Origin: CBDCWO01 sp965223405
GTDB lineage: Bacteria > Bacteroidota > Bacteroidia > Chitinophagales > Saprospiraceae
Length of the DNA stretch: 64,000 nucleotides
Direction: 5' to 3'
Assembly (NCBI GenBank): GCA_965223405.1
Contig: CBDCWO010000006.1
Span: forward strand, 7,103,584 to 7,167,583
Shown: in pieces, positions 45,821 to 58,600 of the stretch
Layout: the number at the start of each line of letters is the position of its first letter
How positions within the stretch are numbered: position 1 is the first letter of the stretch
Notes under the pieces: model-generated
Database searches by the model: none
The model's input: only the letters and a program-made list of their open reading frames with translations
What the model was told of the DNA's origin: nothing
Made by a program: the position numbers and the translations under genes

Positions 45821-46348
45821 TCCGTTTTTTAGTCGCAATATGCCTGCATTCTAACCTGAAACCATTCTAGCCAAAGTTATTAATCCTCATTAGTGCTATA
45901 AACATCTGCGATTAGTATAATCACAAAGATTTAAATTGCATAACTAGCTGTAAATCTATGCCATACGATCATGCATTATGCAATATTATTACAGCCCTCA
46001 ATATCACTGGCAGGCAAAATGGAGGATCTCTCATTTAGCCTATGAGATCTAAACCCTTAACGATTGAATTTCCAGCCTGTCAAAGCCTCGCGCAGATATT
46101 TGCATCAGAGCTTTCAGCATCACAGCACAGACAGGAACTTCACAATGATAAGCGAACTCACTTCAAAAGGAAACATCCAGAAACCAAAAATAGAAAAGGA
46201 TTGGGTGGAAAGTCATATCAAAATGCACCATCCCCATTTGGAAAATGGATCAATTAAAAGACCAACCACCCAAAATTAGGTGGTTGGTTTAAAAAGTGAA
46301 GGGTATTGAGAAAAAAGGTGGCCCTGAATGATCAGGACCGACCCTGCT
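45821..46348. other. Intergenic region, no gene, terminator at its right end
   Basis: 528 bases between the PRT gene and the C-terminal end of the giant adhesin. Short overlapping frames near 46042-46279 show no family and conflict with each other. The only clear element is the hairpin at 46261-46288. Confidence 0.5.
46261..46288 (-). terminator. Rho-independent-like terminator for the adhesin gene
   Basis: ACCAACCACC at 46261-46270 pairs with GGTGGTTGGT at 46279-46288 (10 bp, 8-base loop). Read on the minus strand, it lies 61 bases past the adhesin stop codon and is followed by CTTTTAATT, a short T-rich tail. Confidence 0.6.
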
Positions 46349-46625
46349 TTATTTCATAATTTCAAGAGGAATATGTTCAATCTCATTTCCTTTAATAACT
46401 CGGATAAAGTACATTCCACTTCTAACTTCACTTACATCTATTTGATCGGTTACACGTACATTCTTAAGGTTGTAGGCACTTTTGTCATAGAATTTTATCA
46501 CCTTCCCTGCCAAATCAACTAGTTCCACTCGCACCTGATCCACTCCCAAGCCAATATAATAGGATACATTCACATTCCTTATCACTGGATTGGGATAGAC
46601 CGAAATAACGGCAGGTTTGGTTTCG
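46349..46625 (-). other. T9SS C-terminal sorting domain of the adhesin
   Basis: The last 90 or so residues have VYPNPV, VELVDLAGKVIKFYD and GMYFIRVIKGNEIEHIPLEIMK, the classic type A (Por-secretion) sorting domain. SprB itself uses a type B domain with a SprF partner, so this adhesin appears to follow the type A route. Confidence 0.8.
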
Positions 46626-49600
46626 AAAACGGGTGAAGTACATTCGGCCGCTTCAATTAAGATCTCAAAATCACTATACTCACTAATGCATCCTTTGCTA
46701 TTTCTTATGATCAGATGAGAGTATTCACCAGGTTCCAAACCAGTAAGGACTATGACACTATCCAAATAAGGTCCAAAGAATAAATCCTTATCTCCTCTTC
46801 TGATTCCAACTAAATAGGGATCATAATTATTATTGTCTAGTGTAAACGAAATGGTACCATCATGACCATCACATACGGTTTCATTGGTAATTACAATTGA
46901 AGACGTATCAAGAGTAGGTAAACCTATGACTCGTTTAACCACCACATTAGTTTCACCAATAAAATCAACACAACCTTCTCTTCTAGAGCATCGAGCGTAA
47001 TAGGTGGTTTGTGAAATAGGCTCAGGATCCCACTCTGGTCCATTGGCTATAAATATTGGAGTCCATTGCATGATAGGAAGATGCGGATCGGTAGTCTTCA
47101 TCCAGATATACTCCAAATTTCCTTTTCCACCGAACGGTGAAACCAGATTTTCAATAATTCCCGGATCATACGGTCCACAAGCTTCTTCATCTCCCACTAT
47201 GACTCCACCATCAATTACATTACAGCAACCCAGTGTGACCTCAACGATCTTTTTATCATAACATCCACCAATCGTATCCGTCACAATCACCGTATATATT
47301 CCCGGTAGATACACAATTGGATTTTGATCGTTTGATCTGAATCCATCCGGTCCAATCCAGGCATAGGACACATTGGGTGTGTTGGAATGTGCAAAGATTT
47401 GCACTCCAGTGGAATCACATGGCAGCTCACCACCAATTACTGTAATATCCGGTTTATCTTCTCTGAATATTTGCAATGAATCAGTGGCTTCACATCCTAA
47501 TGAATCAGTCACAATAACCACATAGATACCGGGTTCACCAACCTTTGGATTTTGCAACTCTGATCGGAAGCCATAAGGGCCGGACCAGACAAACTGCACA
47601 TCCTCTCCATTGGCCTCTGCTGTTAACATCACACATTCTACATCACATGTAAGATTCGGTCCTGATGCAACAACCACTAAATCGCATTCTTCCTTTTTAC
47701 AGAATCCAATATCAATTGAAGTATCTTGTTCTGCATTTTCGATGGAAAAACATTCTGTCCGGAAAGTGATCGGATCCACATCGGAATCCAATGAATCGTT
47801 AGCCATCGCATTGGGTAGCGTTAATTCAATACCTTCCGGCAGGCTATCTACCGTGATAAAGTATTCCTTGTTAGGTATCAAATTGTCAAAATGGTACTTA
47901 CCCAAACTGTCTGTGTAGGTTCGGGCCACCAATACGCTATCGCAAGTAAATAGTTTAATCAAAATGCTATCCAGGCCTGACTCTATGGTATCTTGCATAC
48001 CATTACAATTGCCATCTATCCATACAAAGTCACCTATATTTCCACAAGGTTCTTTTGTTACTTTCACAATTGTGATTACAGTACATCCGTTGCGTCCTGT
48101 TACTTCAAGCATATAATCCCCAGGAATAGTCACAAAAGGATTTGGTTCAGTCGACTCAAAATCTTCCGGGCCGGTCCAGAAATAGGTAACCCCGATTGTA
48201 TTACTAAATCCATAGAGTTGCAATTTCAGAAACTCACAAGTTATCATTCCTCCTTCAGCTTGAATATCAGGCTCTTGTGAATCCTCGAGTATCTCTACAG
48301 ATGTCGTATCCACACATCCATTCTCACCCTGAGCGATTAAGGTATAAAGACCTGGATCTGCTATAAATGGTCTTGGATTATCGGAGACAAATCCATCTGG
48401 CCCAGTCCATGCAAATCTAACTATGTGGCTGTTGGAAGTTACATCAAGGTAAATAGCTGGTTTTGCACAAGTAATGGTATCCGGCCTAATTCTTATGTTG
48501 AGATTACCGGAAATAACTACTTCAGCAGTATCCGAACTTGAGCATCCATTTGAACCGGTTACGGTCACAATATATATGCCAGCTGTATTTACAACTGGAT
48601 TTTGGTCTGTGGACACAAATCCACCCGGCCCAATCCACAAAAATGATGCGTCTATCGCATTAGTTATTAACGCAATCTGCCCCGATGTCTCACCACAGCC
48701 CAGTTCCAAAGATTCGGGATCAATATCAATCTCAGGATTCTCCTTATTCAGAAGAACCACAACAGATGTTTGGGCTATACAACCATTAGGTGCACTGACC
48801 ATAACTGTATAAGTGCCGGGCATGTCCACAATTGGGTTTTGCTCATTAGATGTAAATGCATTAGGACCTAGCCACAAATAAGTTACCCCATCGATGCTTG
48901 ATCTGGCAAACAATTGGACCAAATTCTCAATACAGTTTATTTCTCCTCCGGAAGCTTCAAGGTCTGGAATTTCTACCTTATTCTCAACAATTCCACAAGC
49001 CGTTCCTGTACAACCATTAGTATCAGTGATAGTGACACAATATTCACCACTTACCATTACTTCAGGTGTTGCCAGATCTGAGTTAAAGCCGTTAGGTCCG
49101 CTCCATTTATAACCGGCAATTGGAACATTGGCTGTAACTTCTAAAATCACAGATTCATTGGTACAGGTTATTGCTCCTCCGTTTACTTTGGCTTCTAGAT
49201 CTGTATTTTCCACTTCAATGGTAACTGATCCTGTTCCTGTACAACCTGATGCATCAGTTACAGTCAAAGTATACACTCCTGCAGTTAAATTATCTATATT
49301 ACCAGTTGTAGCTCCGTTACTCCATTGGTATGAATAGGGAGCTGTTCCCCCGGATACCTGGGATGTAGCTGAACCGCTATTTGCATCACAAATCGAATTT
49401 GATCCTTGAATATTTACCTGAATGAAATTACCCTCTTCCACTGTCACTTGTTCACTAGAGGTACATCCATTTGCGTCAGTAACTGTGACCGAATAAACTC
49501 CGGCACTTAGTCCGCTGATCTGCGAAGTTGTCTGTCCATTATTCCAGTAGTAATTGTAAGGTGCTAATCCTCCTGTAGCCACGACTTCGATATGACCATC

Positions 49601-52600
49601 GTTTGAACCTAAGCATGTGATATGTTCAACCTGTAATGAGACCTCAGGACTGCTTTCTCCAACCAGTGTTACGCTTCCAAAATCTGTACAACCACTGGCA
49701 TCTGTTACGGTTACCGTATAGGTGCCAGCACTTAGACCACTAATCGCGGCATCAGTACTACCGTTACTCCAGGAGTAGTCAATGGGTGAAGTACCACCAG
49801 TGACAACTGCTTCGATTTGGCCATCACTTGAGTTTGCACAGGTAATTTGATTGATTTTTAAGGCCACCTCTGGGCCGGCCTCATCTACTATCGTTATGCT
49901 ACCGGCATCCGTACAGCCATTCGCATCCGTTACCGTTACCGTATACGTGCCAGCACTCAAACCACTGATCGTAGCATCTGTACCTCCATTGCTCCAGGCA
50001 TATCCTATCGGCGCAGTGCCGCCACTTACCGTCGCAGTCGCACTACCATTGGATCCGGTACAGGTCTCATTCGTTCCGGTCACACTTACCTCTGGTCCGG
50101 CTTCATCTATTATCGTTACACTGCCTACATCCTTACAGCCATTCGCATCCGTTACCGTTACCGTATACGTGCCAGCACTCAAACCACTGATCGTAGCATC
50201 TGTACCTCCATTGCTCCAGGCATATCCTATCGGCGCAGTGCCGCCACTTACCGTCGCCGTCGCACTACCATTGGATCCGGTACAGGTCTCATTCGTTCCG
50301 GTCACACTTACCTCTGGTCCGGCTTCATCTATTATCGTTACACTGCCGGCATCCTTACAGCCATTCGCATCCGTTACCGTTACCGTATACGTGCCAGCAC
50401 TCAAACCACTGATCGTAGCATCTGTACCTCCATTGCTCCAGGCATATCCTATCGGCGCAGTGCCGCCACTTACCGTCGCCGTCGCACTACCATTCGATCC
50501 CGTACAAGTCTCATTCGCTCCGGTCACACTTATCTCTGGTCCGGCCTTGTCTATTATCGTTACACTGCCGGCATCCGTACAGCCATTCGCATCCGTTACC
50601 GTTACCGTATAAGTCCCTGCACCCAAACCACTGATCGTAGCATCAGTACCTCCATTGCTCCAGGCATATCCTATCGGTGCGGTGCCTCCGCTTACCGTCG
50701 CAGTCGCACTACCATTGGATCCCGTACAGGTCTCATTCGCTCCTGTCACATTTACTTCTGGCCCGGCTTCATCTATTATCGTTATACTGCCTACATCCGT
50801 ACAGCCATTCGCATCGGTTACCGTTACCGTATACGTGCCAGCACTCAAACCACTGATCGTAGCATCAGTACCTCCATTGCTCCAGGCATATCCTATCGGT
50901 GCGGTGCCTCCGCTTACCGTCGCAGTCGCACTACCATTGGATCCCGTACAGGTCTCATTCGCTCCTGTCACATTTACTTCTGGCCCGGCTTCATCTATTA
51001 TCGTTATACTGCCTACATCCGTACAGCCATTCGCATCCGTTACCGTTACCGTATACGTGCCTGCTCTCAAACCACTTATCGTAGCATCAGTACCTCCATT
51101 GCTCCAGGCATATCCTATAGGTAAAGTACCTCCGCTTACCGTCGCAGTCGCACTACCATTGGATCCCGTACAGGTCTCATTCGCTCCTGTCACACTTACC
51201 TCTGGTCCGGCTTCATCTATTATCGTTACGCTGCCTACATCCGTACAGCCATTCGCATCCGTTACCGTTACCGTATACGTGCCTGCTCTCAAACCACTGA
51301 TCGTAGCATCAGTACCTCCATTGCTCCAGGCATATCCTATCGGTGAAGTACCTCCGCTTACCGTCGCAGTCGCACTACCATTGGATCCCGTACAGGTCTC
51401 ATTCTCTCCTGTCACATTTACTTCTGGCCCGGCTTCATCTATTATCGTTACACTGCCGGCATCCGTACAGCCATTCGCATCCGTTACCGTTACCATATAC
51501 GTTCCAGCACTCAAACCACTGATCGTAGCATCTGTACCTCCATTGCTCCAGGCATATCCTATCGGCGCAGTGCCGCCACTTACCGTCGCAGTCGCACTGC
51601 CATTCGATCCGGTACAGGTCTCATTCGCTCCTGTCACACTTACCTCTGGTCCGGCTTCATCTATTATCGTTACGCTGCCTACATCCGTACAGCCATTCGC
51701 ATCCGTTACCGTTACCATATACGTGCCTGCTCTCAAACCACTGATCGTAGCATCAGTACCTCCATTGCTCCAGGCATATCCTATCGGTGAAGTACCTCCG
51801 CTTACCGTCGCCGTCGCACTACCATTGGATCCCGTACAGGTCTCATTCTCTCCTGTCACATTTACTTCTGGCCCGGCTTCATCTATTATCGTTACACTGC
51901 CTACATCCGTACAGCCATTCGCATCCGTTACCGTTACCGTATACGTGCCTGCTCTCAAACCACTGATCGTAGCATCAGTACCTCCATTGCTCCAGGCATA
52001 TCCTATCGGTGAAGTACCTCCGCTTACCGTCGCCGTCGCACTACCATTCGATCCCGTACAAGTCTCATTCGCTCCGGTCACACTTACCTCTGGTCCGGCT
52101 TCATCTATTATCGTTACACTACCTACATCCGTACAGCCATTCGCATCCGTTACCGTTACCGTATATGTGCCTGCATTCAAACCACTGATCGTAGCATCAG
52201 TACCTCCATTGCTCCAGGCATATCCTATCGGTGCGGTGCCTCCGCTTACCGTCGCGGTCGCACTACCATTCGATCCCGTACAAGTCTCATTCGCTCCGGT
52301 CACACTTATCTCTGGTCCGGCCTCGTCTATTATCGTAACGCTACCTACATCCGTACAGCCATTCGCATCCGTTACCGTTACCGTATATGTGCCTGCATTC
52401 AAACCACTGATCGTAGCATCAGTACCTCCATTGCTCCAGGCATAACCTATCGGTGAAGTACCTCCGCTTACCGTCGCAGTCGCACTACCATTGGATCCCG
52501 TACAGGTCTCATTCGCTCCGGTCACACTTACCTCTGGTCCGGCTTCATCTATTATCGTAACGCTACCTACATCCGTACAGCCATTCGCATCCGTTACCGT

Positions 52601-55600
52601 TACCGTATATGTGCCTGCACTCAAACCACTGATCGTAGCATCAGTACCTCCATTGCTCCAGGCATATCCTATCGGTGCGGTGCCTCCGCTTACCGTCGCA
52701 GTCGCACTACCATTGGATCCCGTACAGGTCTCATTCGCTCCGGTCACACTTACCTCTGGTCCGGCTTCATCTATTATCGTTACGCTACCTACATCCGTAC
52801 AGCCATTCGCATCCGTTACAGTTACCGTATATGTGCCTGCACTCAAACCACTGATCGTAGCATCAGTACCTCCATTGCTCCAGGCATATCCTATCGGCGC
52901 AGTGCCTCCGCTTACCGTCGCAGTCGCACTACCATTCGATCCCGTACAGGTCTCATTCGCTCCGGTCACACTTACCTCTGGTCCGGCTTCATCGATTATC
53001 GTTACGCTACCTACATCCGTACAGCCATTCGCATCCGTTACAGTTACCGTATATGTGCCTGCACTCAAACCACTGATCGTAGCATCAGTACCTCCATTAC
53101 TCCAGGCATATCCTATCGGCGCAGTACCGCCACTTACCGTCGCCGTCGCACTACCATTCGATCCCGTACAAGTCTCATTCGCTCCGGTCACTCTCACTTC
53201 TGGTCCGGCTTCATCTATTATCGTAACGCTACCTACATCCTTACAGCCATTCGCATCCGTTACTGTTATCGTATATGTGCCTGCACTCAAACCACTGATC
53301 GTAGCATCAGTACCTCCATTACTCCAGGCATATCCTATCGGTGCAGTACCGCCACTGACCGTTGCCGTTGCACTACCATTGGATCCGGTACAGGTCTCAT
53401 TCGTTCCGGTCACACTTACCTCTGGTCCGGCTTCATCTATTATCGTTACACTGCCGACATCCGTACAGCCATTTGCATCCGTTACCGTTACCGTATACGT
53501 GCCTGCACTCAAACCACTGATCGTAGCATCAGTACTTCCATTGCTCCAGGCATATCCTATCGGTGCGGTGCCTCCGCTTACCGTCGCAGTCGCACTACCA
53601 TTGGATCCGGAACACGTCTCATTCGCTCCGGTCACACTTACCTCTGGTCCGGCTTCATCTATTATTGTTACACTGCCTACATCCTTACAGCCATTCGCAT
53701 CCGTTACCGTTACCGTATACGTGCCTGCACTCAAACCACTGATCGTAGCATCTGTACCTCCATTGCTCCAGGCATATCCTATCGGCGAAGTGCCACCACT
53801 TACAGTCGCAGTCGCACTACCATTGGATCCGGAACACGTCTCATTCGCTCCGGTCACACTCACCTCTGGTCCGGCTTCATCTATTATCGTTACACTGCCG
53901 GCATCCGTACAGCCATTTGCATCCGTTACTGTTACCGAATAAGTCCCGGCACTCAAACCACTGATCGTAGCATCTGTACCTCCATTGCTCCAGGCATATC
54001 CTATCGGCGCAGTGCCGCCACTTACCGTCGCAGTCGCACTGCCATTGGATCCGGTACAGGTCTCATTCGTTCCGGTGACACTTACCTCTGGTCCGGCTTC
54101 ATCTATTATCGTTACACTGCCGGCATCCGTACAGCCATTCGCATCCGTTACCGTTACCGTATACGTTCCAGCACTCAAACCACTGATCGTAGCATCTGTA
54201 CCTCCATTGCTCCAGGCATATCCTATCGGCGCAGTGCCGCCACTTACCGTCGCAGTCGCACTGCCATTGGATCCGCTACAGGTCTCATTCGTTCCGGTCA
54301 CACTTACCTCTGGTCCGGCTTCGTCTATTATCGTTACACTACCGGTATCCGTACAGCCATTTGCATCCGTTACCGTTACCGTATACGTTCCAGCACTCAA
54401 ACCACTGATCGTAGCATCAGTACCTCCATTGCTCCAGGCATATCCTATCGGTGCGGTACCTCCACTAACGGTCGCCGTCGCACTACCATTGGATCCGCTA
54501 CAGGTCTCATTCGTACCGGTCACACTTACCTCTGGTCCGGCTTCGTCTATTATCGTTACACTACCGGTATCCGTACAGCCATTTGCATCCGTTACCGTTA
54601 CCGTATACGTTCCAGCACTCAAACCGCTGATTGTAGCATCAGTACCTCCATTGCTCCAGGCATATCCTATCGGCGCAGTGCCTCCTGTTACAGTCGCCGT
54701 CGCACTACCATTGGATCCCGTACAGGTAGAATTAATACCAGTTACTGAAACCAATAATTGGTCAGGTTGGCTCACTGTTTTACTTAATGTTTCCTTGCAC
54801 GCATTTGCGTCCGTTACCGTAACCGTATAAGTTCCGGCACTCAAATTAAATATATCTTCAGAGGTAGCCCCATTGCTCCAGGCATAGGTATATGGTGCAG
54901 TTCCCCCGGTAATAGTTATATCAATCGAACCATTTGACTCTCCATAACACTTAACGTCATCTACAGACCCTACTAAAACAATATCACAAGAAATAATTGT
55001 AAGAGGCTCCAAGTCATGATCATCTTCATCCTCGCCGGGATTATTTTTCCCATCTTCATCAATTACATCATCTTTTACTGTATCATCGTCTCGAACCTCA
55101 TTAGGTGTAGAATCTTCATCATCTGCAGGACCATTGGCATCCTCAGCTGTAGCGATTTCAGAGTAATTATACACCAGGCCTGGTGTTGGATTATTTCCAG
55201 TATTTAGAGTTATTTCAATTTTTGTACTGTCACCTGGCATTAATGGGCCTAAAATTTCTCGGGTTGCATTGGTTCCATTTGGATTCCATGCCGGATCAGC
55301 TAAAATAAATCCAGTTGGGATATAGTCGATAACCTTAATATTGTATGCATCCAGTGTACCTTGATTAAACACTGTAATTATGAAGGTTACATCTTGATTC
55401 TGGTAATAAACGCCTGACTCTCCGAGTTTTAATTTTTTACGTAGAGCTAAATCAAAGGTTTGTTTTACATTAATCAATGCCGGATCGTGATCGTCTTCAT
55501 CCGTTGCCGCAACTCCATCTCCAGGAGTACCTGTACCATCTCCATCTACATAATCATCCGCAGCACTTTCGGGTTGACCACCTGCATCGTTCGTATTATC

Positions 55601-58600
55601 CTGGTCTGGGGTACTGTCTTCATCCGCCAGGTCTAAACTATTTTCTGCATCACTGATCTCTGCGTAGTTCACCAAACTACTACCCTGGAAACTACCATCG
55701 ATCGCAAAATTTATCGTTACAGTCGCTATCCCTCCGTTCGCTGTAATTGGACCTACTATCGTCCGCGTGGCCATACTTCCGCTTTGCGCCCAAGCTCCAT
55801 CGGCCAAATTTAACCCCATCGGTATATAATCCGTGATCTCTACATTCGTCGCGTCTATACTTCCCTGATTGATTACCTCTATTTGGAAAGTAACCGTACT
55901 ACCCTGGCTATAGGGTCCGCTACTGATTACCGTTTTGCGTAAGGCTAAATCAAAGGTTTGTTCCAAATTAATCAACGCCGGATCGTGATCGTCTTCATCT
56001 GTTGCCGCAACTCCATCTCCAGGAGTACCTGTACCATCTCCATCTACATAATCATCCGCAGCACTTTCGGGTTGACCACCTGCATCGTTCGTATTATCCT
56101 GGTCTGGGGTACTGTCTTCATCCGCCAGGCCTAAACTATTTTCTGCATCACTGATCTCTGCGTAGTTCACCAAACTACTACCCTGGAAACTACCATCGAT
56201 CGCAAAATTTATCGTTACAGTCGCTATCCCTCCGTTCGCTGTAATTGGACCTACTATCGTCCGCGTGGCCATACTTCCGCTTTGCGCCCAAGCTCCATCG
56301 GTCAAATTTAACCCCATCGGTATATAATCCGTGATCTCTACATTCGTCGCGTCTATACTTCCCTGATTGATTACCTCTATTTGGAAAGTAACCGTACTAC
56401 CCTGGCTATAGGGTCCGCTACTGATTACCGTTTTGCGTAAGGCTAAATCAAAGGTTTGTTCCAAATTAATCAACGCCGGATCGTGATCGTCTTCATCCGT
56501 TGCCGCAACTCCATCTCCAGGAGTACCTGTACCATCTCCATCTACATAATCATCCGCAGCACTTTCGGGTTGACCACCTGCATCGTTCGTATTATCCTGG
56601 TCTGGGGTACTGTCTTCATCCGCCAGGCCTAAACTATTTTCTGCATCACTGATCTCTGCGTAGTTCACCAAACTACTACCCTGGAAACTACCATCGATCG
56701 CAAAATTTATCGTTACAGTCGCTATCCCTCCGTTCGCTGTAATTGGACCTACTATCGTCCGCGTGGCCATACTTCCGCTTTGCGCCCAAGCTCCATCGAT
56801 CAAATTTAACCCCATCGGTATATAATCCGTGATCTCTACATTCGTCGCGTCTATACTTCCCTGATTGATTACCTCTATTTGGAAAGTAACCGTACTACCC
56901 TGGCTATAGGGTCCGCTACTGATTACCGTTTTGCGTAAGGCTAAATCAAAACAGTTTTCATCTATAAGGAAGGACTCAGTTGTAGTACAATTGTTGGCGT
57001 CAGAAACTGTTACACTGTAAGCTCCTGCAATTACATTACTCAAATCTTCGGTAGTCGCTCCATTACTCCATGAATAATCATAGGGAAGTGTTCCTCCCGT
57101 AACAGTAATATCAATACTTCCATCATTTTGCACATTACATGTTGCATCAACGATAATTGCATCGGACTCTATTTCTAATGGATCTGGCTCTGTTACCGTG
57201 GCACTCGCCGTAGTCGTACAGCCATTAAAGTCCGTAACCGTTACCGTATACGTACCGGCAGATAATCCACTGATATCTTCGGTAGTCGCTCCATTACTCC
57301 ATGAATAACCATAGGGTGTGGTTCCACCACTTACACTTAAATCTATACTGCCATCATCATCTTCATTACACGTCTCAGGCGTGGCAACCGCATTCGCTGT
57401 CAATGGATCTGGCTCCGTTACCGTGGCACTCGCCGTAGTCGTACAGCCATTAAAGTCCGTAACCGTTACCGTATACGTACCGGCAGATAATCCACTGATA
57501 TCTTCGGTAGTCGCTCCATTACTCCATGAATAACCATAGGGTGTGGTTCCACCACTTACACTTAAATCTATACTGCCATCATCATCTTCATTACATGTCT
57601 CAGGCGTGGCAACCGCATTCGCTGTCAATGGATCTGGCTCCGTTACCGTGGCACTCGCCGTAGTCGTACAGCCATTAAAGTCCGTAACCGTTACCGTATA
57701 CGTACCGGCAGATAATCCACTGATATCTTCGGTAGTCGCTCCATTACTCCATGAATAACCATAGGGTGTGGTCCCACCACTTACACTTAAATCTATACTG
57801 CCATCATCATCTTCATTACATGTCTCAGGCGTGGCAACCGCAGTCGCTGTCAATGGATCTGGCTCCGTTACCGTGGCACTCGCCGTAGTCGTACAGCCAT
57901 TAAAGTCCGTAACCGTTACCGTATACGTACCGGCAGATAATCCACTGATATCTTCGGTAGTCGCTCCATTACTCCATGAATAACCATAGGGTGTGGTCCC
58001 ACCACTTACACTTAAATCTATACTGCCATCATCATCTTCATTACACGTCTCAGGCGTGGCAACCGCAGTCGCTGTCAATGGATCTGGCTCCGTTACCGTG
58101 GCACTCGCCGTAGTCGTACAGCCATTAAAGTCCGTAACCGTTACCGTATACGTACCGGCAGATAATCCACTGATATCTTCGGTAGTCGCTCCATTACTCC
58201 ATGAATAACCATAGGGTGTGGTCCCACCACTTACACTTAAATCTATACTGCCATCATCATCTTCATTACATGTCTCAGGCGTGGCAACCGCATTCGCTGT
58301 CAATGGATCTGGCTCCGTTACCGTGGCACCCGCCGTAGTCGTACAGCCATTAAAGTCCGTAACCGTTACCGTATACGTACCGGCAGATAATCCACTGATA
58401 TCTTCGGTAGTCGCTCCATTACTCCATGAATAACCATAGGGTGTGGTCCCACCACTTACACTTAAATCTATACTGCCATCATCATCTTCATTACATGTCT
58501 CAGGCGTGGCAACCGCATTCGCTGTCAATGGATCTGGCTCCGTTACCGTGGCACTCGCCGTAGTCGTACAGCCATTAAAGTCCGTAACCGTTACCGTATA

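Noticed and set aside
46042..46279. Two overlapping short plus-strand frames before the adhesin stop
   Set aside because: They overlap each other in different frames and resemble no known protein; the hairpin at 46261 lies inside one of them.
49851..54830. Long plus-strand open frames opposite the adhesin (up to 596 codons)
   Set aside because: The repeat unit is 222 bases, a multiple of 3, so an antisense frame free of stops in one unit stays open in all. The product is a monotonous repeat with no family and no start context.
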